Below, in pieces: positions 43,842 through 56,409 of a stretch of DNA of 64,000 nucleotides. Each line of letters begins with the position of its first letter. The stretch's first letter is position 1. The position numbers and the translations under genes are program-made. The notes under the pieces are model-generated. The model ran no database searches and was not told the origin of the DNA. It worked only from the letters and a program-made list of their open reading frames with translations. Source of the DNA: Coniferiporia sulphurascens (taxonomy: Eukaryota; Basidiomycota; Agaricomycetes; Hymenochaetales; Hymenochaetaceae); the NCBI GenBank assembly GCA_002794785.1, contig NBBA01000001.1:3410001-3474000 (forward strand), in the 5' to 3' direction.

Positions 43842-46124
43842 ATGCTCTCCGTGCATCGTCCTCCGCTCCCCGTGCACGCTTTCGTGCAGCAGCCGTGCAC
43901 GGCGCGCCGTGCCCCCGTCGTCGAGCGTGGCCGCTCTCGCGACGTCTCCCCCGCCGCGCTCGCACGCAAGGCATCCGAAGAGCGCCGCTTATCTGCCAGA
44001 CGCGCAGCCGTCCTCGCCATCCGCATTGCCTCGGGGGTCACCTGTGCCTCTGGCGCTACGCCTTCGCCCGCGTCTACGCTTGCCGCTCCTGCTGGAACTG
44101 CGTCCCCATCGACGTCAACATTGCCCACTTCGTCCATCGCATCCTCGGCAGAGCCCATTGCTTCATCCAGTTCATGTCCGCCGCCGCCACCTTCCACATC
44201 CTCCGCGACAGATAGTTATATGACTGATACTCTGTCTACTACTTCAAGCGAACCTTCGTCATCTAGCCGCGTGCTTGACTCGCGTCCGTCTGCGCGACCC
44301 GTCATCAGCAAACCTTATACGGTCACCCAAGCTTTCGTGTACGAGTCATCCGTAATATATGACGATACACCGCTGCCACCGCGGAGTGTGCAGGACCAGA
44401 TGCAGGAGGCCTATGCCGCCGACAACATGCACCTCGCTCGCGTACTTTACCTCAAGTTGCAGGGCATCGAGGTAACCTCAGATGACGACCCCCGCATCGC
44501 TCAGGTTAGGGATGAGGATTTTGTCTTCGTCCCTGGGGGCGAGCTTGTCCTTGACGACGACTCCCTCGCTACTCTAAACGAGCAGCGGAAGAGACGAGAG
44601 AAGGAGGAGCAAACGCGCAAGTGGAGGATGCGCGAGCGTGCATGGGAGGCCGAGGCTAACCGCGTGAGAGCTTTGAAAGCGTTAGCCCGTCCACGGCAAA
44701 GGGACCCAATGTCTCCTGACGCACTAAGATCGCGGATTAGGGCAAATGGACGGTTGCAGCTCAGTGACCCGCTCCTCGCGAACCCTGCCGATAGCCTGCA
44801 CAAAGTGAGTGCATTGGCCTTATCACAACTACTATATATGTTTAATAAATTTTAAATAGCTTACTGACACGTCACCTCCATCACCGTGCTCGCCTTCACC
44901 CGTGAATGTATGTACTCTTGAGCCACTCTCCTCTAACCCGTCTGGTCGACGCACTAGTCTTGGAACTGTCCCTACTCGCGTTTCCTTCGAAGAGATTATC
45001 CGGAACCTAGAAGGCCCCCTCTCCCCGAATTTGACGCGCGCTGTTGGAAAACCCGCTCCAGATCTCAGGACACTTTATTACAGTCCTTGCTTCAGGTCGT
45101 CGAACGGCACGACGACGATCGCGAGAAGGGGAAGAACAGGGATACAGGAAGCGCTAGGAACTGGGCATGTAGTCAACTTTCCCAGCCGCCAGTTTCCGTG
45201 TGTGTCGCATGCTCCGCGGATACCAAGTCGACTATTTCACGCACGGACTCCTGGATGTCGTCAACTAGCCACACGTCTGTGTCTACTTGCGTTACATCTC
45301 CGCCCAACTCACCGGACGCTAGCAAGAACATACTCCCGCCTCTTGCAGTCGATGAAAGCTTTCAAGGACCAACCGTACACTCGTGTCGTCCATACAGGGG
45401 AAGTAACATCACCCCTGTCCCATTATCAGAGACTCCTCTATTATGTTCTTACGACGGCGACTTGGAGCAGGGCGATCTGATGATGCGCAGGTCCTCACGC
45501 GAGCGTAAGAACGAGAATGCTAAGACTGTGCTCTTGTCCCGTGTGAAACAGTCGGTATCTGGGCTTATTGACTTTGCAAGCAAGATGCAACAATCATATC
45601 TGCGCACGATTCAATTTGCCGTCGCCCAACCCTTTTATGTCGCGTCTCCTATCACAGACACTTCCTCTTGCATGCAGAATTCCTTGACCCTGAAGCCCCT
45701 TGGGTACCGCGCCAGCGTCTCTGATGTGCATTGTTTCGCCCCTCCTCCCGCTAGCTTGCCCATGCGCGAGTTGAACTTGCCTTCTGAACACAACATTCGT
45801 CTTGGGCCGATTCGCGCAGGCCGCACCCTGAAGTCTACATCCACAATTGAATCTGCATCATCACACGTGTTTGCGCCTCTTGCGTTCGTGCCGCCGTCTC
45901 CGCTGCGTCCAAGACACCCGCCTCTGACACCTGAGTGGAGGCTACGACCCGTCGCAAATCCTTGCACGCTGCGCCTTCGTGCGCTCGCTAATCATTTGGG
46001 AGGGAAGGGCATCCCTTGGGAAGGCCGAGCGCACACCGGCAGTCTTGGGTGCGGACGTGAGCGGTTGATGGGTGTTGCATTTGAGGGCTTGGGTGGGAGC
46101 CGACTGGCGTTCGAGGCGAAATGA
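43842..46124 (+). CDS. Serine/proline-rich protein of unknown function
   Basis: I do not recognise this protein. Three exons (43842-44804, 44860-45042, 45084-46124) join exactly in phase to give 728 residues. The N-terminal 120 residues are Ser/Thr/Ala/Pro-rich. A better conserved-looking core follows: RSVQDQMQEAYAADNMHLAR, VLYLKLQGIEVTSDDDPRIA, VRDEDFVFVPG, then a charged coiled-coil-like stretch (LNEQRKRREKEEQTRKWRMR). After the second intron come SLLQVVERHDDDREKGKNR and NAKTVLLSRVKQSVSGLID, and the end is GLGGSRLAFEAK. The second intron (45043-45083, 41 bases, donor gttgga) is needed to avoid what would otherwise look like a frameshift. A GTG-initiated extension to 43650 exists, but the first ATG is at 43842. 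Confidence 0.78.
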
Positions 46125-46539
46125 TTTCTTTTTCTTACCTTCTTCTTTCTTTGTACTTTTTTTTTCCAGCGCTAAGTCTGAGGTTAACTCGCTATAAGTT
46201 GCCTTCCTTTACGTCCGTTATTTTCTGCATTTGCTTTCCTCCCGCGATCCCTGCTTTCCGTTCTCGCACCTCCATCTGCTGTCCATACGCACGCACACTC
46301 CTAACTACACTTGCATCCACCTTAATCCGCCTTTTCATCTGTATATCATGCACATTACCTTATGCTACGATCCGTTACCGCACGCTAGTATGTTGTATCA
46401 TTACATCTACATACCTTTATCTATATACCATACTTCGTAATCAAACACGTGTTGTCTTAACTTTTTATTTCCCTTTTGGTCAAAATCTTCATCGACAGTA
46501 CTGTCCTTCAAGCTCACGCAGCAACGAAAAAAAACATTA
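46125..46539. other. Intergenic region before LTV1
   Basis: This 415-base stretch is pyrimidine-rich (C/T about three quarters by eye), first as the 3' UTR of the upstream gene and then as the LTV1 promoter. Nothing else is recognisable. Confidence 0.45.
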
Positions 46540-48456
46540 ATGCCTCCCAAGTCGATATTCAGGCAGCCTGGTGCACGACACTTCCAGCTCGTGCACCGAT
46601 CACAACGCGACCCGCTCATACATGACCCGGATGCCAGTCAGCATGTTCTCAAGCCTATCGTCAAAGTGCGTCCCGGCGATATCGCTCAGTGTCTGACTTT
46701 ATTTACTGTATATTTTCTGCTCTACACGTAGGGCCAGACTCGCACAGAGCTAGAGCACTCGCTTTCCCCTGCAGATTTAGCTCATGATCTCGAGCGTGCA
46801 AACATCGGCGAAGCCTCGCTATTCGGTGTTTACTACGACGATACTGAGTATGACTATATGCAGCATCTACGCCAGGTCGGCCTTCGAGAGGACGGCGTCG
46901 AGGGCGTTCTCATCGAGGCGCCTGCTGCATCGTCGTCGAAGAAGCGCATCGGAAGGGCGAAATGGAACGGAAAAGACCGCGCTCAATTGGAAGACGATCT
47001 GCTGCGCGACCTCCCGCATGAGGCGCTGCCATCGGTGACAGAACGCTCGCGGGAGGAGGTGTACGGCGCACAAGCTGCAATACCACCAGAGCTTGTAGGT
47101 CTGCAGCCAGACATGGACCCGCATCTCCGCCAGACGCTTGAGGCGCTCGATGACGACGCATTTGTTGATGATGCGCTCGAGGATGATTTCTTCAGCGCGC
47201 TTGTCGGAGGAGGGGAGCGTGACGGTTCGGACGATGAAGACTTTAGCTTTGAGTTCGCGGAAGAAGGCGTGGATACCGAAGACGAGAATGGGGTTGCGAC
47301 AGAACCGAAGCGCGAGGAGGCACCCAGCGAAGCCGAGGGCGAGGAGGATGATAACTGGCAGGTTCGGTTCGCAAAATTCAAAAAAGAGCACGAAGCACGG
47401 ACAACAGAAAGGTCAGAGGAACCGGAGACGGCTTCCGACATTCGTTCCGAAGGGGGAGACACAGTGGGGAAGCTCCCCACATTTTCTGTCATTGGAGGCA
47501 AGAAGCGGCGGAAGGGTGCGTCCGACGCGTCTGGCTACAGCATGAGTAGCTCGTCTATGTTCCGCAACGAAAATTTGACTATTCTTGACGAGCGCTTTGA
47601 CCAGGTGAGACACACTCAAATATTGTTCAATATAATACTAGCGATAAAACTCGTAGATCGAGAAAGAGTACGCTTCGGACGAAGAAGAAGAGCTCTCTGA
47701 TGACTCGGACGAGGCTCCCGACCTCATTACCTCAAGGGAAGACTTCAACGCCATTATGGATGACTTTCTTGACAACTATGAGATACTTGGTGGCAAGATG
47801 CGCCATGTTTTAGCAGGCGGGACTATGGCGGGCAAGCTTGGGACTATCCGACAGTCGCTCAAGGAGATCGGTTACGATGCTCACGAGCAGCTTGCGGAAG
47901 ATGGTGAGGACAACGATGATGCATTTGAAAACTATCCAGAGGAAAAGGGGGAGCGGTGGGACTGTGAGACCATTCTCAGTGAGCATTAATTCTTCGATAG
48001 AAGCTTTTCCGGTACCGATCAAGCTCTACCAAGGCACATATAGCAACTTAGAAAACCATCCGAAGCTTGTTCGAGCTCGGGAGGCAAGGAGCGTACTAAA
48101 AATTCATCTCGATCCCAAAACGGGTTTGCCATTTGTAAAGCCTACCAAGCCCGAGGGTTATCTAGAAACAAAAGATGCTGATTCAAAGCACATACGACGT
48201 GAGTGGCTCTTCCCCCTTTCGATAAGTCGATGCCTAAGCGTAGTGCCCTTTGCACCGTTCAGCCACACCTGTTTCCATTGCTCGTCCGAGAAACGAGTCC
48301 AAGGAAGAAAAACGTATCAGGAAGCAAGTCGTTAAAGAGGAACGACAGGCTCGCAGATTGGAAAAGAGGGCAACCAAGGACCAGTTTTCAATTGAGAAGA
48401 AGCATCAGTTGCGAGTGCTGGCAAACCTTCCAAAGAAGGGCGTCCGAAATTTATAA
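46540..48456 (+). CDS. LTV1: 40S ribosome biogenesis factor Ltv1
   Basis: This is the small-subunit assembly and export factor that binds the pre-40S head (with Rps3 and Enp1) and must be phosphorylated and released for maturation. The start MPPKSIFRQPGARHFQLVHR is the conserved N-terminal motif. It continues RSQRDPLIHDPDASQHVLKP, then after the first intron TELEHSLSPADLAHDLERAN and FGVYYDDTEYDYMQHLRQVG. A long acidic middle follows (DDEDFSFEFAEE, EEDDNWQVRFAKFKKEH). The C-terminal part reads MDDFLDNYEILGGKMRHVL and, over further introns, SNLENHPKLVRAR, then the basic coil RNESKEEKRIRKQVVKEER and the end LRVLANLPKKGVRNL. TAA is at 48454-48456. The gene converges on FAB1 with 172 bases between stops. 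Confidence 0.93.
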
Positions 48457-48628
48457 TATGCAGAAGGTACGCCATGGGAGCACTAGGAATAATCTAGACT
48501 ACATGTAATTTGAGGATATCAATGTATACTGTACAAATGCATGCGAACTGACAGAACAGCCGAGATGGAAGCATGAAGCTGGATGCGGGGTGTATATGCT
48601 AAATTATGTTAATATGTCTACGATGCGA

Positions 48629-51600
48629 TTACCAGTCGGGCCATAAGTCAAGAAGGCTGTTGCCTTCGTCTTCTGGAGAGTCTTTTTGCTTCATCCATCG
48701 GTCGGGAACCTATCCGACACAACTTTTAGAAACCAGCAACATTTAACCAAGTAGAGTCAGCATACCAACGGGAAGTACCGCTCCATTGCACTTAGGAATC
48801 TCTGCCTGTACTGTTTAGGCGTCACGATCGTCGGCTCGCCTTTTCCTGCTCCAGTAAGGAAGGCCGATTCTTTAACCCAACTTTCCAGCTTTTTATCCCA
48901 AGTGTATGTCCGAATGTAATCTGTTGTTGTGTCATGTTTTTGTTGACAGGTAAAACGTCATGCCCGATACACGTACCGACAATGCCCACGACGAGTTCAT
49001 TTTTGTTACCATCTACACCCACCACGAGGGAATAATCCATTACATTGATGTCCGCCAGGAATTTCGTGTCGTTAAATAATGCACCGCGAAGAATCCGTTT
49101 TGCGTGCTCTCGCACGTAAAAAGGAGAAAGATGTGCGGCTGAAGGACGATGTCAAAAAGCCGTTCTTTTGGAGCTTGCTGATCTTACTTTGAACAAGATT
49201 CTCATCAAGCAATACCTCATTCTCCCGACCAGTAGACTGTACGTGGCGATTCCTAGTAGATCCTTTTAGGTCAAAAATCTAAAAAATATTAAGGCAGGGT
49301 TTGTTATTGAATATGTGCCGAGCCTACCTTCGAGAATCTTTTGTCGTAAAATAGGTTTTCCATGACCAGGAGATTCATTGACGTTGATTTTGACCTAGAT
49401 GACTTTTCCTTTGCCGTCTTCCTGAACACGAGCTTGTAACAACCGAAGACCTTGGCTAAAAGCGTTGGTCGCTGCGACCTGCGGTCAGGCAAGGCACGTA
49501 GTAACTTAGATGGGACATACATCGGCTGTCACGGCAGAGGACATGTAGTCAAAATACGCGGGTCCAAATGTCGCCATTGTCTCGAGTTCAGGTCTTGACA
49601 ATTCCTTCGCAATAAACCGATCGTCTTGGAAGTACTATAAAATTGTAGATGGCGAATGACTAGTGCTTTACTCACCTCTGGTCTTCAAAAAAGCGGACCC
49701 TGATTTGCCCCCGCTAGCGTTCCATTTGACACAGCGGGCGAGAGATTCTATCATACTTTTCTCGCAGTCATAGGTCCTGCGTAAAGCGTCAAATTGCTCG
49801 GGGTAAAGGATTGTACAGGTAATGGTTAATCCACCACTCTCAAATGCTAAAAATATACACCAACATATATCAATATATATCACAGTAGAAGACCGTTGAA
49901 GACGTACATATAGCCCAAGGAAGTTTGGAAGACGGGACCCGTAAGTCATCAGTAGGGTTGCCATCGTCCGAAGGGTCAACATTAACCACCCCCCAAGTTG
50001 AGTTGGATTCTGCAATAGAACAGTCGTCCGGCATGAACGCCTCACCGCCTTCTGAAAGTTTAGGTTCTTTCGTATTTCGTTTGTCCGCTCGAGACTTTGC
50101 GAGCATGTCACGATACTGTGGCGAACTGCGAGTCATTAGGCATTGTTCGTGAGTTATGAAAACGATGAATAGTCAACATACTTGAGTGCCAAAGCAATAA
50201 TCGAAGTCGGTTCGTCCGTCCTCACGACCATGGACGATTCACGGAAGATGTGCTCCGGATCCGCCAAAAGATCTTCACTCTCGAAGTCAAAATGATTGCG
50301 AGTATGATTTGGCCAAAAACCCGATAGTGCTTTCATGATGGTTGAGGGTCGCTCGAGAGCCGTCTGCCCGACCTCCATATCTGAAGGTGGAGGTGTTTCG
50401 CACGATGTAAAAGTGAGGCTGTCGGTCTGCAAAGGAGTCGAGGACGCAGCCGTGGGTGTGTGCTCTACTTCGGCACGAGGATCTGAGGCAGTTACTAGGG
50501 ACGAACTTATTTCAGAGACAGCTTCAATGGGAGGAACAGCGCGCAGTGACGAATCATTGTCGTACGACTCCGCATCCACAGGGGATTTGGGACCTTGGTC
50601 GGGTGCCATGGTATCGGCCTTTTTAGTGGATGCGTCTCTCTCATCGTCACCTTCATCCTCATCGTCGGCCTCACTTGATGAATCGGAAACGTCGGAAACA
50701 TCCTTTATAGCATCTTTAACGCTATCGAATACCTCGACTGTAGCACGAGAAGACGCGACTGGCCGAGCACGTCTACCTCGAATCACAGCATACCTCCTAT
50801 TTGCTCGCTCGGTGTCTTTATGGATCCGCTCAAAGTGACGCGCAATATTAGAGACTTTTCCACCTGCGACGTTTGCATTAGAGGTCTTTCGCACCGTGCC
50901 CCTGGTAGTCGACATCGAAGGTACTCTCGCAGACTGTGGTCGTTCCCTTTGCGCATTGCGGCTAACTGCCCTAACTTTACTGCCTCTACCGGGCGTAGCT
51001 GCCGTTGTCAACCTTGAAGGAGGGGGAGAAACCCGTCCTCCCCGTAATGTTAGCTCCGCGTCGCGCTTGTGGAGTGGTTGTCTCTTGTCTGGAGATGCCC
51101 GCCTCGAGGAATCCCGCGAGTCCACTGAGAAAGGAGGTGGGCCAGCCCGGCCCTGAGCAGACGACACTGATGGCCTCTTGTGAGTCAAATACCTTGGGGC
51201 TACATTCGCTGCATAGCTATGCTCAAAATCGGAAATGGACTCCTTTCTGTAAGGTATTTTGGGCCTTTGCTTGATTTTTGGCCGTGCTGTGCTTCGAACT
51301 GTAAGTATTTCCTGATCGCTTTCTATAACGGGGGGAGTCTGTGGCGGAAACGCTGAAGCAGCAAGTTCTGTAGAAACCGAAGATGGCAAGAAATCTTGGT
51401 AACGCTTTACCAGTTCTGCTACACTGGGATGTTGACCCGAGCGACGGGGTAGCCTGGACAGCGGTGGAGCATGACCTACTCCCTCGGCCTCGCCGTTTTC
51501 ATCCTGCAAGACAAGAGTTAGTCTGAATCATTCTTTATGCTTTTTTTCCTTAAGCACACCTGGGATGGGACATCAGATAAATCAGCACCTGCATTGTAAT

Positions 51601-54600
51601 CTGGTATGACGCGAGTTGCCGCTGCAATAGTGGAATCACTGTCTGAATCGTCCTTCTCAGGGACCTGAGACATCTCTTTTCCATCATTGCTTGAAGTAGC
51701 GGGAGCAGGCCGATCCAATCTCGTGCCCTTCGGTAAACCCTCGACGTCGGATACATCAGACATGGAGATCGTAGAGGCGAAGGAATCTCCGGTAACTCGG
51801 CGTTTCAGGGGGGGCATCTCATCGTTTTCCGATACACTAGAGGGAGGTAAGTGTAGATTCTCTAAGACTCCCGCGGCCAGCCCGTAACGCTTTGGCCACA
51901 TCGCTCGCACAGACCCAAAAGCCGAGCTTTTGCGACCATCCCGCTCAGTGACATGAGACAGCTTGGGCTTCGGAAGTTTGTCAAAATCACCCTCCCACGC
52001 AACTATCCTGTCCTGGCGCTCTGCACGGACGCGGTTTAAAGCAAGTGTATCGACAGGTGACGTACTCCTGTATACTTCTTGAATGAGCTGTGCCATCTCT
52101 GATCGTTCCGATATCGCCCGCTCAATAAGGACATTAATGTCTGCAGTCAGTTTTGCATCAGCCTCTTCGTCGCCAACGGCCGCGTCGATGTTAATCAGCT
52201 TCAAATCATCCACGAGAGCAGTATACCATTGGGCATTCCTTTTGAGTAATCTCTCATAGTCAGCATTTTTAAGTTGGAACAACGTCTCCTTCTTGATACG
52301 AATGTGACTCGGCGGATATATGATTTCGTACAGCGTAACTGGGTCCGTCTGGAACATGACTGTCATCCCTCCCATGGCGAAATAACGTATGTGGTGTTGG
52401 TAAATGTTGTGAATACATCCAGCTCCTTGCACTAGCTGCACATCTGCCGGATAAAAGTGAAGCTCAAGGAACTTTGCGAATGAATATCGCTGCATTTCTT
52501 CAGACACTGGAATGAAAGGTGTCGCCGATCCACAAACTCTGCAAGCGCTCCACGTCGTAATAAGATCCGGTGACGGTGTAGCATTGAGGCGCGTTTTGAT
52601 CTGTCCGTCCCAGTGCTCAACATAAACAAGTAGACGACTCTCGTTATGCACATAAACTCGACAATGTCGAGCGAGTGGTTGATCGCACCCCTTTCCAGAA
52701 CAAATGGCGTTGGGGTCCAAGAATTGGATCAGGTTATCGTGTATGGCCTTGTCAATAAATTGCCCCAAGGTGCAGTCATTTTGTCCATAGAAGGTCATGT
52801 AAGTGAGCTCCGGAGGGAAGCACGCTCGATGGTGGCCTAATTCGGTAACCGGTAGAGTAAACTCCACAACACTGATACACTGATATTTGTCAACAATAAA
52901 ATCATCTTTATTCTTCCGCAAATACCATTCCCAAACGCGCCTTTGCTCGTTGTGTTGCCATTTCACAAGCTCCACAGCACTTTGGGCGGCAATATCGGCT
53001 TCATCCCTAAACGCGATTTGCTCAAGACTTTCTGGTGTAGGTGAGACGTCACTGGGAGTTACCATTGACGATCTGAGGCTTGTATAGGATGTAGATGGCA
53101 CGAGTTTCCGTGAGAAATAATCAGACGTTAACGTCACGGATGACGCTTCTACCTGTGTGCTGCTGTCAGGTGAAGGGGTGTCAGGAAGACCGGGGGAAGG
53201 TAGTGCCTCGATTTGAGCAACAATATCGTCGGACTGAGTTACATTTCCAAATACCGGTGTGATGGTTGTCTCCTGGACGTGCCTAGGAGTAGAACATGGC
53301 TTTTCTTCTGAACGAATTATTTCATCCTCCCATGCCCTTCGAGCAAGGTAAAGATCATCATCTAGCTCTTTCATCCTCCTGATCGGGTACGGTGGAGGGA
53401 AGCGGAGGGTGGCAGAAACCGAAATGAAGGTCTTCAAGTAGGGCTCTAAAGACGCTTGAATACGACGCGAAAGTTCCAATGCCTTCGCGTCCTCACTAGG
53501 GAACTCTTCGGCGATAGACTGACCTGCAATGGAACTGCTATCATCTTCAGACTCGTGCAGATTATGTGTTGAGCTATGACGGGCGACAGTTCGAGTGTTT
53601 AACGATGCAGATAAAGCAGGGGTAAGGTATGATTGTGGAGCAGCATCCGTGGTCAAGTGAGGGGCAGTAATAACAGAATCTTTCCACAAATGCGTCTCCA
53701 GTTTCAAGTTGCGGACAATGAAAGTCAAAAACAGAGTGACTTTTTTCACCCGCTTCAAATGGTCCATATCTCCACCTCGAAGAATGATTGTGCATCCAAG
53801 GTCGCGACTACAGCCTTCGAAGCGCATATAAGTCTTTCTTCGGGATGGAATCAAAGGGTGGTCAAACGTCTGTATGCGAAATTGACCACAGTGACCGAGA
53901 CGAGGTTCGAAGGCCAATTTGTCTATAGAAGAAAAAACATCGCCCTGTGTCATGCGAGCCACGAGGCCAATGGCGGACTCTTTTACTGTTCTGGCTACGG
54001 CTATGTTGTGCCCAACAAGGGCCTCCAAAGCCAACCTGGAAACTGACTTCTCCACCAGAACGACATGTGGTCTCAGAGCGGCAATACGGCTGGCCAAATT
54101 GCCCAGATATTCCTTCTCTTGTCGAACGATCTGACCGAAGTGCATGTACTGACCCTCCACGCGCTGGAATTCGAGTGGAAAGGTGACAAACATAATGCGG
54201 GGATTCCGCTGTGACCTTGACATTTGCTTATGTGCAACATTTTTGGTAATTACCGCCCCATCAACGTATTCGGAGTCTTTTGGAGAGCCACCGGGAATCT
54301 TCTTAATCTTGACGTATCGCCGTACGTCCATATCGGCACCCTCGCGATAGGGATAGGCGGTAAAAGTCAAATCCCTTGCAATGCGAAGGGCAAGCTTCAG
54401 AAGAGTTTCTTCCCATTCCTTCATGTTTGATATACCCTCTGTAGTAAGCATTTGCCGCAGCATGACGCGAAGATGAAACATCGATATAGTGTTCAGCTCC
54501 TGTGCATAACTGGTATAAAATCAGTACGATACTTCCATTGAGCTGCGCTTTTACTCACGCAGTGCTTTCACGTCTAGTACGCCATCCAGCTTCGCCAATG

Positions 54601-56165
54601 GTAAGCTCGTTCAGGCGGCTGTGTACTCTACTGCGAAGGAAGGGCGTCTGCATCTCCGTCTCGGCGTACGAATTCACCCTAGAACGTAGCGCGCTTGACG
54701 GATGGGGGCTGTCCAAGCCATGTTCCGGAGAACTGCCAGGGAATTGGATTGTACTCTTTGTTCCATTTGATGGGAAAGGGAAGGAAACCTGTAAATCAAT
54801 GGGCGTCTTTGTTCCCGAGCGTGGACCGGTGGGAGACTGGTCGGAAGGAAACGGATCCGCATCCGCCACAAGATCCTTTTCGTCCTCGGTTAGAGCACGA
54901 CGAAAAGGTGCGGGTTGTGCATCTCCTGACTCTTCCCAAGGACTACCGTCCATATCGTCGCCAGGTGTCAGCGGGCGAGATACGAAACCACTGCCGTCGG
55001 AACCTGAGAGGTGTCGCCTCGTCTCGGCTATAGAGTAAAGATTATAAGGCTCGTCAGTGCGGCCAAAGAGCTGCGACGCGGCAAAAGGCGATTGAGAGTG
55101 GTGCCCTAACGAATGCAGGTAATGATCCACCACATGATGAGGATAAGGGGAAGATATGTTGGAAATGATCGAACGCCTATCGTCTTCATCTTCGTCACTA
55201 GAGTGTAACTTTTCAAGACATAGATTGCATACACGGAGCATGCCTTCGTGTCCGAATCGCGAGCCTTTAATGATGTTCGATGCACAGCGAGAACAAAATA
55301 TCTGACCTAGATGAAGGATCGATTAATACGTTATCCCACCAACGCCACAGGAAATTGTCTTACCACATATCCTACAATGGTGCTTTCTTCTCCAAGCCGT
55401 AAACACGCTTTTACAGTCATAACACTCTTTGCAGTTTTCATCATCCATCCAATAGTCTCGTGATAATCCTTGCGGAATTACACGGCTCTGGTTAACGTTC
55501 GAAAACTGGAAAGCGGCAATAGACGTACCTTCTCCGCGTATTCTGCGAATAACCTTTGATACCGAGGCCGATCTCTTCAGGCTCGCCGTCGTATGTATGC
55601 TTCGCGCATCATCCTGAATTGGAAACCCTGGTATGGCTGTACCGAACAGCCCTCCCTCCGGAGATTCAGTGGTAGGCGAGTAGAATAATCCATTCCTATT
55701 TGAAGGTTTTTCATACTCGGTATTGAACGTTGGTATTTCAGACCGTGCGGGTATAACAGATACGAGGGGCGGGGCCAACGAAGGACCAGAGGCGCCGACG
55801 ATCTTCGGTCGAAACCTGTCCGACACAGGTCTGATGACGGGGCTAGTTATTTGTAATGGGAACGACCCTCCCGAGGGTCGCCTTTGCTCGTTGGTAGCCG
55901 CACCCGTCTGAACACTCGCGCTCGTGGACGCGCCCGATGCAGCAGCCACAGCGGAAGTCAGCGGTGCCGCAAGGGAGTTCTTCATCCGCGAGAACAAGGT
56001 GCTAACCAGTGTATACGAAGATTGATCATGCTCGTCCTCCTCTGAGAAGGGGTTAAAGCTCGTCAAACTTGTCACGTCGTCGACGAGCCTCGTGGAGCTG
56101 CTGCTCGACTTGAGAGGCCCGCCGTTCGCCGCCGTTGGCGAAGTAGGGAGCTGCGGCGACTCCAT
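48629..56165 (-). CDS. FAB1: 1-phosphatidylinositol-3-phosphate 5-kinase Fab1 (PIKfyve family)
   Basis: This large kinase (about 2,400 residues) makes PI(3,5)P2 on endosomes and the vacuole. It starts [16 protein letters not shown] at 56165. The FYVE finger ([12 protein letters not shown] joined over an intron to [20 protein letters not shown]) binds PI3P. The CCT/TCP1-like domain spans about 54350-53700 ([53 protein letters not shown]). A cysteine-rich region follows, including [33 protein letters not shown] and [20 protein letters not shown]. The PIP-kinase domain lies at about 50150-48629: [42 protein letters not shown] and [13 protein letters not shown]. The end reads [19 protein letters not shown] then ERYFPLVPDRWM, TAA 48629-48631. 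All catalytic signatures are there. Confidence 0.95.
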
Positions 56166-56409
56166 TGTGGACAAGGGTAACAGGGACAATTACGCCGAGC
56201 GTCGGCTCCTATCTTGCTGGGATACAACAGCGCAAGAGAGCGCGGGAGACCCAGAGGGCATTTGGAGAACTGTTGGGCGCGGAGAGACTTCCGGACTAGT
56301 TCAAGGGAATCGTAGTACACAACCCAGAAAGGGAAAGACTGCTGCTAACGTACAAACACGTGGCTCATCAAGCAGTAAATACCGTTAGCTCTACTACCAG
56401 TCGGAGCGA

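Noticed and set aside
45043..45090. Apparent frameshift in the serine-rich gene
   Set aside because: A 41-base intron (gttgga to ttacag) restores the frame exactly on both sides, so no mutation is needed.
46867..47391. 174-codon minus-strand open frame within LTV1
   Set aside because: The complement of the acidic LTV1 middle region. The plus-strand product matches a known family, this one does not.
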